From: Sphingosinithalassobacter tenebrarum
Lineage (GTDB): Bacteria > Pseudomonadota > Alphaproteobacteria > Sphingomonadales > Sphingomonadaceae
Length of the DNA stretch: 64,000 nt
Direction of reading: 5' to 3'
Assembly (NCBI RefSeq): GCF_011057975.1
Contig: NZ_CP049109.1
Location: 2,759,001 to 2,823,000 of the forward strand
The translations under genes were made by a program, and so were the position numbers. Below, piece by piece: positions 16,712 through 24,769 of the stretch (the first letter of the stretch is position 1; each line of letters begins with the position of its first letter). A model generated the notes under the pieces. The model was given only the letters and a program-made list of their open reading frames with translations. It had not been told where the DNA came from and ran no database searches.

Positions 16712-17521
16712 ATGTCCGACACCGAAGCCCCCCTGCTCGTCACGCAGGAAGACGCGATCCTGATCGCGACTCTCAACCGGCCGGACAAACTGAATGCGCT
16801 CAACGGCGAGACGATGCGGCTGTTCGAAGAGGCATTGCACCGTTTCCGCGACGATCCCGCGCTCAAGGTGCTGCTGATCCGCGCGACGGGCCGCTATTTC
16901 TGCTCGGGCGCCGATCTGCGCAGCGGCGATCCGGTCGAGCCCAAGCGCACCGGATCGGGCATTCGCGAGAACCACCGCATCGGGCTGCACGGCATGCACC
17001 GCATCTATGACGAGATGGAGCATATCGAAAAGCCGATCGTCGTCGCGCATCACGCGACCTGCGTCGGCGGCGGGCTCGAACTCTCGCTGTCGTGCGACTT
17101 CCGGCTGGCCGCGAAGAGCGCGCGCTATAGCTTCCCCGAAAGCCTGTTCGGCGTGATCCCCGCCTCGAACGGCGTCAGCCGCCTCACCCGCATCGTCGGC
17201 ACGCACTGGGCGCGCTACCTGATCATGGGCAACAAGCCCGCCGACGCCGATCTGGCGCTGACGATGGGCCTTGTCCACGAAGTCCATCCCGATGAAGGGT
17301 TCGAGGAAGCGGCACTCGATTTCTGCCGCCACCTCGCCAAGAACAATCTCGAGCAGATGGGCGTCGCCAAGCTGGCGATCGAAATGGCGGCCGATGTGGG
17401 GCTCGCCCAGGCGCGAAACGTCGAGCGGATGGCGAACAGCACGCTGATGCTCAACCCGGAATATCTCGCGGGGATCGAGAAATATATCGCCAAGCTGGGG
17501 AGCAAGGGGAAGAAGGACTGA
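16712..17521 (+). CDS. Enoyl-CoA hydratase
   Basis: 269 aa from the ATG at 16712, with GAGAGGAGAC upstream. Both hydratase glutamates are present in the usual settings (VGGGLEL and FPESLFGVIP), and the oxyanion loop is FCSGADLRSG. It should add water to a 2-enoyl-CoA. It is transcribed alone, away from the P450 operon, and is followed by inverted repeat B, which may serve as its transcript end. Confidence 0.87.
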   Translation: MSDTEAPLLVTQEDAILIATLNRPDKLNALNGETMRLFEEALHRFRDDPALKVLLIRATGRYFCSGADLRSGDPVEPKRTGSGIRENHRIGLHGMHRIYDEMEHIEKPIVVAHHATCVGGGLELSLSCDFRLAAKSARYSFPESLFGVIPASNGVSRLTRIVGTHWARYLIMGNKPADADLALTMGLVHEVHPDEGFEEAALDFCRHLAKNNLEQMGVAKLAIEMAADVGLAQARNVERMANSTLMLNPEYLAGIEKYIAKLGSKGKKD

Positions 17522-17544
17522 GGTTCGTCCAGCCTTCCTCCAAA

Positions 17545-17637
17545 CCCGTTTGGGCTGAGCTTGTCGAAGCCCCGTTCTGCCTTCTCTCTACGGTGGGAAA
17601 AGAAGAACGGCCCTTCGACAAGCTCAGGGCAAACGGG
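17545..17637. repeat. Inverted repeat B, copy 2
   Basis: Left arm 17545-17569 (CCCGTTTGGGCTGAGCTTG then TCGAAG) and right arm 17613-17637 (CTTCGACAAGCTCAGGGCAA then ACGGG) are inverted copies with two mismatches. The inner parts CCGTTCT/AGAACGG extend the stem. It is the same family as the copy at 10014-10148. Confidence 0.85.
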
Positions 17638-17806
17638 CATTGAGGTGTGAGGTCAAGCAACAAACACCCCGTCGCCCTGGCCTTGAGCCGGGATTACGGC
17701 AACCTCACTATCGTCGCCTGCTCACATTCCGGGCAATTGCCAACCGCCACGAACCCCATCAGATTATCGGCCCGTTTCCAGGACACGGGACGCGCCGGGA
17801 AAAGCC

Positions 17807-18163
17807 ATGCAGATATCCGAACGCACGCAAAATATTCTGATCCTGATCGGCGTCCCGATCTTTGTGATCGTGTGCATGGCAGTCGCGACCGGAAGCGAAA
17901 CCATTCTGTTCGTCGTGATGCCGATTTTCTTCAATCTGGCCTCGGTCTACATGGCGTGGCTGCTGGTCAGAGCCCATCGCACCGGGATGATATACGCGGG
18001 CGGAGGCATCCCGACGGAGCGATCGAAAAACCCCCGGCTATTCGCCTATCATTTCGGGCTTTTCGCATTCGCTCTGGCGCTTATCCTGTGCTTCACCCTA
18101 ATCATCGATCTGATGGTATTGATCTGGCTTTTCGGCGCATTTGCGGGGGCCGTGTCGCAATAG
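17807..18163 (+). CDS. Small inner-membrane protein, function unknown
   Basis: 118 aa with three hydrophobic segments: residues 11-27 (ILILIGVPIFVIVCMAV), 31-52 (ILFVVMPIFFNLASVYMAW) and 82-115 (HFGLFAFALALILCFTLI and on). There is a short polar stretch with AHRTGMIYAGGGIPTE between them. It resembles no family I can name. It lies alone between a crotonase gene and the 3' end of a minus-strand SDR gene. The high hydrophobicity is unlikely to be a shadow of a gene on the other strand, so I accept it as real. Confidence 0.65.
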   Translation: MQISERTQNILILIGVPIFVIVCMAVATGSETILFVVMPIFFNLASVYMAWLLVRAHRTGMIYAGGGIPTERSKNPRLFAYHFGLFAFALALILCFTLIIDLMVLIWLFGAFAGAVSQ

Positions 18164-18194
18164 CGGCCGCTTCTCAGCCGGAGCGGAAACCCGC

Positions 18195-19163
18195 TCAGAA
18201 AGTCTCCCCCACCAGCTCCTCGGTCTTCTCCCAGAAAATCCGCGCGCGTTCGGGATCGACGGCATAGCTCGCCACGCCCGGCCCCAGCGGCCCGGTCTTG
18301 GTGCCGGGCGGCAGCACTTCGGCGACGCCGCAATCCTCGCAATAGCGCCCGCCGACTTCATCGGCCGGCGCCACCACCGCCGCCCAGACCGATGTCGCCG
18401 CACCCTGCCCGACATTCTTCTGCAGATAGTCCATGCCGAAGCCTTCGACGCCCTCCTTCAGCTTTTCCATCTGCTTGCGCCGCAATTCTTCGGGAAGGTG
18501 GCGGCCCAGCTCGGTTTCGATCGCGCCGGGATGCACTGCCGCCGCGCGGATGCCGCGATCGCGGTGGCGGCGGTCGAATTCGGTGATGAACAGGATGTTC
18601 GCCGTCTTCGATCGGCCATAGCCTGCGCGCACGTCATATTCGGTCGTCCGGTAATCGGGATCGTCGAGATCCATGTCGCCCATGTGATGCGCCGAGGATG
18701 CGAGCACGACCACGCGACCGCCCTCGGGCATGTTCGGCGCGAGCCGGTTGATCAGCACGAAATGGCCGAAATGATTGGTGCCCATCTGGGTTTCGAACCC
18801 GTCCTCGGTGCGGCCGAAGGGCGGCGCCATCACCCCGGCATTGGCGATGATCACGTCGAACGCCGTGTCGGCGAGCGCATCGGCGCAGGCACGGACGCTT
18901 TTGAGCGAAGCAAGGTCGAGCTCGACCAGCGTGAACGCTCCGTTCCCGACCGCGGCGGCGGCACGCACCGGCGCTGTCGCGGCCTCGGCCTTTTCCAGAT
19001 TGCGCGCGGCGCCGGTCACTTTCGCGCCATGCGCCACCAGCGCCCGCGCGGTCTCCACGCCAAGTCCTGCCGAAACGCCGGTCACCAGGATATGCTTTCC
19101 GCCAAGGTCGACGCCGCCCAATACGTCCTCGGTGGTCGATGTCGCCTGAAACGATCCCGGCAT
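18195..19163 (-). CDS. Short-chain dehydrogenase (retinol-dehydrogenase-like)
   Basis: 322 aa from the ATG at 19163, preceded by GGGAGAGAAG. The NAD(P)-binding motif is ILVTGVSAGLGVETARAL, then IIANAGVMAPP, VVVLASSAHH, and the catalytic YGRSK (Tyr-x3-Lys). The length and the TNHFGHFVLINRL segment put it with the WW-oxidoreductase/retinol dehydrogenase branch. It would oxidise or reduce an alcohol or ketone on a lipophilic substrate. It is divergent from the molybdopterin oxidoreductase gene over 139 bases. Confidence 0.88.
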   Translation of the reverse strand: MPGSFQATSTTEDVLGGVDLGGKHILVTGVSAGLGVETARALVAHGAKVTGAARNLEKAEAATAPVRAAAAVGNGAFTLVELDLASLKSVRACADALADTAFDVIIANAGVMAPPFGRTEDGFETQMGTNHFGHFVLINRLAPNMPEGGRVVVLASSAHHMGDMDLDDPDYRTTEYDVRAGYGRSKTANILFITEFDRRHRDRGIRAAAVHPGAIETELGRHLPEELRRKQMEKLKEGVEGFGMDYLQKNVGQGAATSVWAAVVAPADEVGGRYCEDCGVAEVLPPGTKTGPLGPGVASYAVDPERARIFWEKTEELVGETF

Positions 19164-19302
19164 TGCTTCTCTCCCTCGATCCTGGCGCCGCCACCAGCCG
19201 GCGCAGCGCGCTATTGTCGCCAGCGGCAATCGATTCGTGCCGCTGGCTGCGTTGTATCGGCGGGCGCTGGTATCGCCCGTTCTCGCCCCCTATCAGGAGG
19301 CT

Positions 19303-21471
19303 ATGCAGCGCAAGGTCAAGAGCTTCTGCCGCAATTGCAGCGCGCTGTGCGCGATGGAGCTGACGGTCGAGGACGACCGGCTTACCGGCGTCGCGCCCGA
19401 TGGCAGCGTGGCACCCGGCGGCGCCTATATCTGCCCCAAAGGGCTCGCCGCCGTGGAATTTCACAACGGCGCCGAGGACCGACTTACGACCAGCCTGAAG
19501 CGCGACGGGAGCGGCAATTTCGCGCCGATCGCGGTCGATCGCGCGATGGACGAAATCGCCGACGCGATAGCCGCTCTGGTCGCCGAACATGGCCCGCGCG
19601 CGATCGCCTTCTATCACGGCACCGGCGCCTATCGCGCGGCTCTGGGCGGGCTGATGGAACGGGCGATGTGCTCGGCGCTCGGCACGCCCAATTTCTTTTC
19701 GACGATGACGATCGACCAGTCGGCCAAATGGGTGACGATGGGCCGGATGGGCGTGATGGCGAGCGGCAAGCCGCGCCTGCCTGACGTCGACCTTGCCGTA
19801 ATCGTCGGCAACAATCCGATGGTCAGCCATCAGGCCTTTCCCTTCATCGCGGGCGAGAGCAAGGCACCGGGTCGCGCGTTCGAAGCCGCCAGGGCGCGCG
19901 GCATGAAGATGATCGTCATCGATCCGCGCCGCACCGAAACGGCGCGCTTCGCCGACCTGCTGATCCAGCCGCTGCCGGGCCAGGACGTCGCGATATTTGC
20001 CGCCATCGCGCATATCCTGCTGCGCGACGAGACGTGGAACCGCGCCTTCTGCGATCGCTTCGCCAGTCAGATCGCGCAATTGCGCGAGGCGGTAGCCCCC
20101 TTCACGCCCGAGCTGGCGGCCGAACGCGCCGATGTGCCGGTCGAACAGATAGAGGAAGCCGCCGCGATGATCGGCGCGGCGAAACGCCCGCTGGTGGGCA
20201 GCGGCAGCGGCCCTTCCTTCGCCGACCATTCGAACCTTGCCGATCACATGATCGAGGCAGTCAACGCGCTGGTCGGCGGCTATCGCCGCGCGGGCGATCT
20301 CGTCCGCAATCCCGGCACGCTGAAGCCGCGCCCCGCAATCGAGACAGCAATCGCACCGACGCGAAGCTGGGAGCGCGGCCCCAAATGCCGCACCCGCGAC
20401 ATCGGCCACCTGATGGGCGAATTTCCCACTGCGCTACTGCCCGACGAGATCCTCACCCCCGGGCCTGACAAAATCCGCGCGCTGATCGTGCTTGGCGGCA
20501 ATCCGCTGATGGGGCTCGGCGATCCGGCGCGATCGGTGCCGGCATTCGAGGCGCTCGACCTGCTTGTCTGCCTCGACGCGCGGCTCAATGAGACCGGGCG
20601 CCACGCCGATTATGTCATCGCCACCGCCCAGCCGTTCGAGCGGCACGACATCACCGTCGCGGGCGATGCCGCCTTTCCCGAACCTTTCGTGCAATATGCC
20701 CCGCCCGCCGTGCCCCCGCCCGACGGCGTGATCGACGATTGGGAATTCTATTGGGGCGTCAGCGCGCGAATGGGGCTGCCGCTGACGTTCAAACACTGGG
20801 GCTATGGCCAGAATTACGATGCAATCGAGCGCGGCCTGCCCTTGCCAACCGATCCCGCCGCCAAACCGCCGTCCGAATCGCTGATCGAATTCCTCTGCGA
20901 CGAAGGCGATGTGACGTTCGAGGCATTGCAGGCGTCTCCCGCGGGGGTCCGCCCCGAACGCCCGCCGCAATATGTCCGCGCGATGGACGACAATGGTGCG
21001 CGGCTGGAGCTATGTCCGCCCGATGTCGCCACCGAACTGGCCGAGGTGCTGCGGGAAACACCCGAAACCGGCTTCGCCTTCCGCCTCACCAGCCGCCGCG
21101 TGCTCGAGGCGATGAACGGCGCCTATCGCGATTCCAAACGAATGGCGCGGCGCTATCCGGTCAACTGGGCGTACCTCAATCCCGACGACATGGCCGATCT
21201 GAGTATCGAGGACGGCGCGACGATCGAGATCGAGTCCGGGCACGGGCTGGTGCGCGGCATCGCGAAGGGCGAGGACCGGCTGCGGCGCGGCGTCGTCTCG
21301 ATGACGCATTTCTTCGGCGTAATCGGGCCTTCGCGCGATCCGGTTGCCGAACGCGGCAGCTATACCGGGCGGCTGACTTCGCTTGACGACCATATCCAGG
21401 CGATCAATTTCATGCCGCGCTTTTCGGCGGTCCCGGTGAACCTGCGCCCGGTCAGCGCCTTGCAAGGATAG
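19303..21471 (+). CDS. Molybdopterin (bis-MGD) oxidoreductase, catalytic subunit
   Basis: 722 aa from the ATG at 19303 (AGGAGG upstream). The N-terminal [4Fe-4S] ligands are Cys9, Cys12, Cys16 and Cys44 (CRNC, LC, ICPKG). Then come the molybdopterin domains with VIVGNNPMVSHQAF, IDPRRTETARFADLLIQPLPG and IVLGGNPLMGL, and a C-terminal dinucleotide domain (VNWAYLNPDDMADL). There is no Tat signal, so it is cytoplasmic. Where formate dehydrogenases carry Cys or Sec as Mo ligand this protein reads MTIDQSAKW (residues 135-143). No electron-transfer subunit is encoded next to it. Substrate unknown; anaerobic-style C-H hydroxylation or dehydrogenation are both possible. Confidence 0.85.
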   Translation: MQRKVKSFCRNCSALCAMELTVEDDRLTGVAPDGSVAPGGAYICPKGLAAVEFHNGAEDRLTTSLKRDGSGNFAPIAVDRAMDEIADAIAALVAEHGPRAIAFYHGTGAYRAALGGLMERAMCSALGTPNFFSTMTIDQSAKWVTMGRMGVMASGKPRLPDVDLAVIVGNNPMVSHQAFPFIAGESKAPGRAFEAARARGMKMIVIDPRRTETARFADLLIQPLPGQDVAIFAAIAHILLRDETWNRAFCDRFASQIAQLREAVAPFTPELAAERADVPVEQIEEAAAMIGAAKRPLVGSGSGPSFADHSNLADHMIEAVNALVGGYRRAGDLVRNPGTLKPRPAIETAIAPTRSWERGPKCRTRDIGHLMGEFPTALLPDEILTPGPDKIRALIVLGGNPLMGLGDPARSVPAFEALDLLVCLDARLNETGRHADYVIATAQPFERHDITVAGDAAFPEPFVQYAPPAVPPPDGVIDDWEFYWGVSARMGLPLTFKHWGYGQNYDAIERGLPLPTDPAAKPPSESLIEFLCDEGDVTFEALQASPAGVRPERPPQYVRAMDDNGARLELCPPDVATELAEVLRETPETGFAFRLTSRRVLEAMNGAYRDSKRMARRYPVNWAYLNPDDMADLSIEDGATIEIESGHGLVRGIAKGEDRLRRGVVSMTHFFGVIGPSRDPVAERGSYTGRLTSLDDHIQAINFMPRFSAVPVNLRPVSALQG

Positions 21472-21481
21472 GACGTACGCC

Positions 21482-21600
21482 ATTCCTCCCCCGGAGGGGG
21501 GCCGCGAAGCGGTGGAGGGGTAGTCGCCTTTTGCGGTAGCGTTTGCGGCCCCCTCCACCATGCTGCGCATGGTCCCCCTCCCCTTCCAGGGGAGGAATTA
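21482..21600. repeat. Palindromic intergenic repeat A, copy 3
   Basis: ATTCCTCCCCCGGAGGGGG at the left and CCCCTTCCAGGGGAGGAATT at the right, with inner arms GGTGGAGGGGTA and CCCTCCACCATGC. It lies between the convergent molybdopterin and crotonase genes and could form a bidirectional hairpin at their transcript ends. Confidence 0.85.
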
Positions 21601-21636
21601 CGGGTCGACATCTTCCTCCGACGGCAATCCGGTCTG

Positions 21637-22437
21637 TCAGCGGCCCCTGAACCGCGGCCGGCGCTTCTCTGCAAAGGCCGCCGCCCCCTCGCGGAAATCC
21701 TCGGTGAGCAATCCGGTCACCTGTGCGCGGTTTTCCGCCGCGACTGCCGCATCGAGGCTTGGCGCCTCGAGATTTTCCCACATCAATGTCTTGGTGCCGC
21801 GCACCGAATAGGGGCTGTTGGCAGCGATCGCACGCGCGGTTTCGACGGCGCTGTCAGCAAGCGCCTCCTCAGCCACCACATGCGACACCAGCCCGGTCGC
21901 CAATGCCTCGGCGGCGTCGACCGGGCGCCCGGTCAGCATGATTTCGAACGCGCGCCCGGCGCCGATCAGGCGCGGCAGGTGATAGCTGATCCCGCATTCG
22001 CCCGCGGTAAGCCCGACCTTCACGGCACCGACCAGGAATTTGGCGCTTTCGCTGGCGACACGGATATCGGCGGCTAGCGCCAGCCCGAAGCCGAAGCCGA
22101 CCGCCGCCCCCTGCACCGCCGCAATCACCGGCTGCGGCAGCGCGCGCAGCTTGAGCACCAGCCCGGCATAGGCCTGTTGCAGCGCCATCCAGTCGTCGGC
22201 GCTTTCAGGCGCCTCGTCGGCAAGTGCCGCCTTCAGATCGAGCCCCGCGCAAAACCCCCTGCCCTGCGCGGCGAGCACCAGAACCCGGCATTGCGGGTCG
22301 GCTGCGATAGCGTCGAGAACGTCATGCAGGCCGCGCACCTGCGCCAGCGTAAGCGCATTGCGCGCCTGCGGCCGACAAAGCGTCAGCCGCGTTATCCCGT
22401 CCCCCAGTGGCTCGGTTTCGAACGGCGAAAGCGACAC
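21637..22437 (-). CDS. Crotonase-fold protein lacking hydratase glutamates
   Basis: 266 aa from a GTG at 22437; a TTG at 22473 would give 278 aa but would overlap the TetR gene. The crotonase fold is clear (LCRPQARNALTLAQV, FCAGLDLKAAL, AAVGFGFGLALAADI). The two positions normally holding the catalytic Glu residues read GFGL and VKVGLTA, so neither Glu is present. It is more likely an isomerase, thioesterase-like or C-C bond enzyme than an enoyl-CoA hydratase. It follows the TetR gene with an eight-base gap, in one transcript. Confidence 0.78.
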   Translation of the reverse strand: MSLSPFETEPLGDGITRLTLCRPQARNALTLAQVRGLHDVLDAIAADPQCRVLVLAAQGRGFCAGLDLKAALADEAPESADDWMALQQAYAGLVLKLRALPQPVIAAVQGAAVGFGFGLALAADIRVASESAKFLVGAVKVGLTAGECGISYHLPRLIGAGRAFEIMLTGRPVDAAEALATGLVSHVVAEEALADSAVETARAIAANSPYSVRGTKTLMWENLEAPSLDAAVAAENRAQVTGLLTEDFREGAAAFAEKRRPRFRGR

Positions 22438-22445
22438 GTCGCCGC

Positions 22446-23135
22446 CTAATCGGCCCGGGCGGCCGCGCGACAATCGCGGATTCCGAATTCGAGCAGCTTG
22501 GCCTCGGACCCCAGCAGGTTGCGGATATGCGCCTCGGCATCCTGCACGCCCAGAGTCGCGAAATGCACGTCGGTCATGATCGTGACCATACGTTCGAGGC
22601 CGGTCAGCAATACCGTCGCCATCGTCGCGGCCTGGGTACGCGGAGCATTGGGATCGGCATCCATCTGAAAGATCAGGAGCCGCGTGACCGGAAAGGTCAC
22701 GCGAATGCGATGCTCGCGCATCCGCTCGTCATAGGCGTCGGCAAGGCTGTTGCGCAGGTGGAGAATGCGCGAATGGCGCTTCCAGAAACCATAATATTCG
22801 ACAACGAAGCGATTGCAGTGTTCGGCGAGCGTTTCATCGTCCCACCGCTTGCGCAATATCTCGACATAGCCTTGCTCGGCCGAGGCCATGAGCGGCTCGA
22901 GTACGACGAGCAACAGCTCGGTCAGGTCGCTGAAATAGAGATAGAGCGTCGTCATGCCGAGCGACGCTTCGCGCGCCACCGCGCTCAGCGAAAGCGGCGT
23001 ATCGCCGGGTTCGGCGAGCAGCCTCTCGGTCGCCGCGATGATGCGATCGCGGGTATCGCGCCCCTTCTTTCCCAGCCGCTGGCCGACCAGATTGTGGCTG
23101 ACCTCCTTCTTCGCGGCCGGTGCCGTCGCTCCCAT
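22446..23135 (-). CDS. TetR-family regulator
   Basis: 229 aa from the ATG at 23135, which has AGGAGAGAG before it; an upstream TTG is not needed. The helix-turn-helix spans about residues 25-75: RDTRDRIIAATERLLAEPG, LSLSAVAREASLGMTTLYLY and FSDLTELLLVVLEPL. The C-terminal ligand domain is unclassified. An 11-bp inverted repeat lies just upstream (23173-23213), and the gene is co-transcribed with the crotonase-like gene after it. It could control the aldehyde dehydrogenase/flavoprotein operon upstream on the same strand or its own transcript. Confidence 0.87.
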   Translation of the reverse strand: MGATAPAAKKEVSHNLVGQRLGKKGRDTRDRIIAATERLLAEPGDTPLSLSAVAREASLGMTTLYLYFSDLTELLLVVLEPLMASAEQGYVEILRKRWDDETLAEHCNRFVVEYYGFWKRHSRILHLRNSLADAYDERMREHRIRVTFPVTRLLIFQMDADPNAPRTQAATMATVLLTGLERMVTIMTDVHFATLGVQDAEAHIRNLLGSEAKLLEFGIRDCRAAARAD

Positions 23136-23172
23136 TCGGCTCTCTCCTCTCCTGAGCGCCTGCGGAATTTCG

Positions 23173-23213
23173 GCAGCATGCGCAGTCGACAATTACCGTA
23201 CCGCGCATGCTGC
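23173..23213. promoter_or_regulatory. 11-bp inverted repeat upstream of TetR gene
   Basis: GCAGCATGCGC (23173-23183) and GCGCATGCTGC (23203-23213) are perfectly inverted with 19 bases between. Their centres are 30 bases apart, about three DNA turns. Each arm contains the palindrome GCATGC. There is no T run, so an operator for the TetR protein is favoured over a terminator for the aldehyde dehydrogenase gene. Confidence 0.5.
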
Positions 23214-23220
23214 GATGCAG

Positions 23221-24714
23221 CTAGACCTTGATCGCGATCGCCTTGGATTCGAGGAATTCCTCGATCCCCTCGACGCCCCATTCGCGGCCCATGCCGCTGC
23301 CCTTGACGCCGCCGAACGGCAAGTCGCCGGCAATGCACAGCCCGCCGTTGATCGACACCGAGCCGGTGCGGATGCGCCGCGCCAGCGCCACCGCGCGATC
23401 GACATCGCCCGACGAAACGCCGCCCGACAGACCATAGTCGCTGTCGTTCGCGATACGCACGGCATCATCGTCATCCTCGAAAGGAATCACGACCAGCACC
23501 GGGCCGAAGATTTCCTCCTGGGCGATGCGCATGTCGTTGGTGACATCGACGAAGCAGGTCGGCTCGATGAAGAAGCCATTGCCCTTGTCCGGGCGGAGAT
23601 TGCCGCCGTGGAGCAAAGTCGCGCCTTCCTCGACACCGAGATCGACATAGCTCTTCACCCGGTCGAGCTGCTTCTGCGACACCACCGGACCCATCATATG
23701 CTCGGGATTGTCGAAATCGCCCCAATTGTCGCCGAAACCGGCATAGGCCTGTTTGAGGATCGCCTTGGCTTCCTCGTAACGGCTCTTAGGGACGAGCAGG
23801 CGCGACTGCACCGCGCAGCCTTGCCCCGCGTGGAAGATCAGGATCGACTGGGCGACTTCCATCGCGAAATTGGGCGCGTCGTCGAGCACGATCTTGGCCG
23901 ATTTGCCGCCGAGTTCGAGGAAGACGCGCTTCAACGTCGGCGCACCATTCGCCATGATCGCCTTGCCGACGCCGGTCGAGCCGGTAAAGCTGACCAGATC
24001 GACACGCTTGTCCTTGGTGAGCATTTCGCCCGCCATTGCCGGGTCCGATCCCGTGACGACGTTGAGCACGCCCTTGGGGAAACCCGCCTGCTCGGCCAGC
24101 TCGCCGAAGATCGCGCCCATGCCCGGCGTATCGGGTGCGGGCTTTAGGATGACGGTGCAGCCCGCGAGCAGCGCCGAAACCACCTTGCCGACATTGACGT
24201 AGAGCGGAACGTTCCACGGCGTGATCGCCGCGACGACGCCGACCGGTTCGAAGAACACCTTGCGGTCGCTCTTATACCCTTCGGGGCCGGCGATCCCGTA
24301 GTCCTTCTCCCACGTCACCTTGGGGAAGAGATCGATCAGATCCTTGTAGCAGCCCATCGCCATGCCGACATGCGCGCGCTGCACCGCGCCCATCGCCGCG
24401 CCCGCCTCGACCCGCGCAAGCATGTTGAGCCGCTCCATATTCTGCGCGAGAAGACCGAACAGCTTCTGCACCAGGCCGTAGCGCAGTTCCTTATTGGTCG
24501 ACCAGTCGGTCTCGTCGAACGCGCGCCGCGCCGCGGCGATCGCCGCTTCGACATCTTCGGCCGACGCGTCGGCGGCCTGCCCGGCGACGCCCGCCGTCCA
24601 GGGATTGATCACGTCATAGGTCTTGCCGCCCGCGGCGCCGCGAACTTCGCCGTCGATGTACAGCTTCGCTTCGGGAAGCGTCACATCGGCCTTGGTGTCG
24701 GTTACGGTTTCCAT
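23221..24714 (-). CDS. Aldehyde dehydrogenase
   Basis: 497 aa from the ATG at 24714. Catalytic residues are visible: Cys300 in GQGC, Glu267 in LELGGKSA, and the cofactor loop FTGSTGVGKAI. PWNVPLYVNVGKV and the EEIFGPVLVV strand complete the family pattern. It oxidises an aldehyde to an acid with NAD(P). It follows the ketosteroid-dehydrogenase-like gene (55 bases) in a minus-strand run with an SDR and a tandem-barrel protein, so it may finish an alcohol-aldehyde-acid sequence that then feeds CoA activation. Confidence 0.9.
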   Translation of the reverse strand: METVTDTKADVTLPEAKLYIDGEVRGAAGGKTYDVINPWTAGVAGQAADASAEDVEAAIAAARRAFDETDWSTNKELRYGLVQKLFGLLAQNMERLNMLARVEAGAAMGAVQRAHVGMAMGCYKDLIDLFPKVTWEKDYGIAGPEGYKSDRKVFFEPVGVVAAITPWNVPLYVNVGKVVSALLAGCTVILKPAPDTPGMGAIFGELAEQAGFPKGVLNVVTGSDPAMAGEMLTKDKRVDLVSFTGSTGVGKAIMANGAPTLKRVFLELGGKSAKIVLDDAPNFAMEVAQSILIFHAGQGCAVQSRLLVPKSRYEEAKAILKQAYAGFGDNWGDFDNPEHMMGPVVSQKQLDRVKSYVDLGVEEGATLLHGGNLRPDKGNGFFIEPTCFVDVTNDMRIAQEEIFGPVLVVIPFEDDDDAVRIANDSDYGLSGGVSSGDVDRAVALARRIRTGSVSINGGLCIAGDLPFGGVKGSGMGREWGVEGIEEFLESKAIAIKV

Positions 24715-24769
24715 GTCATCATCCTCTTTCAGGCGCGCTCGAACGCGGCGCGCCGATCGGTTGCAATTC

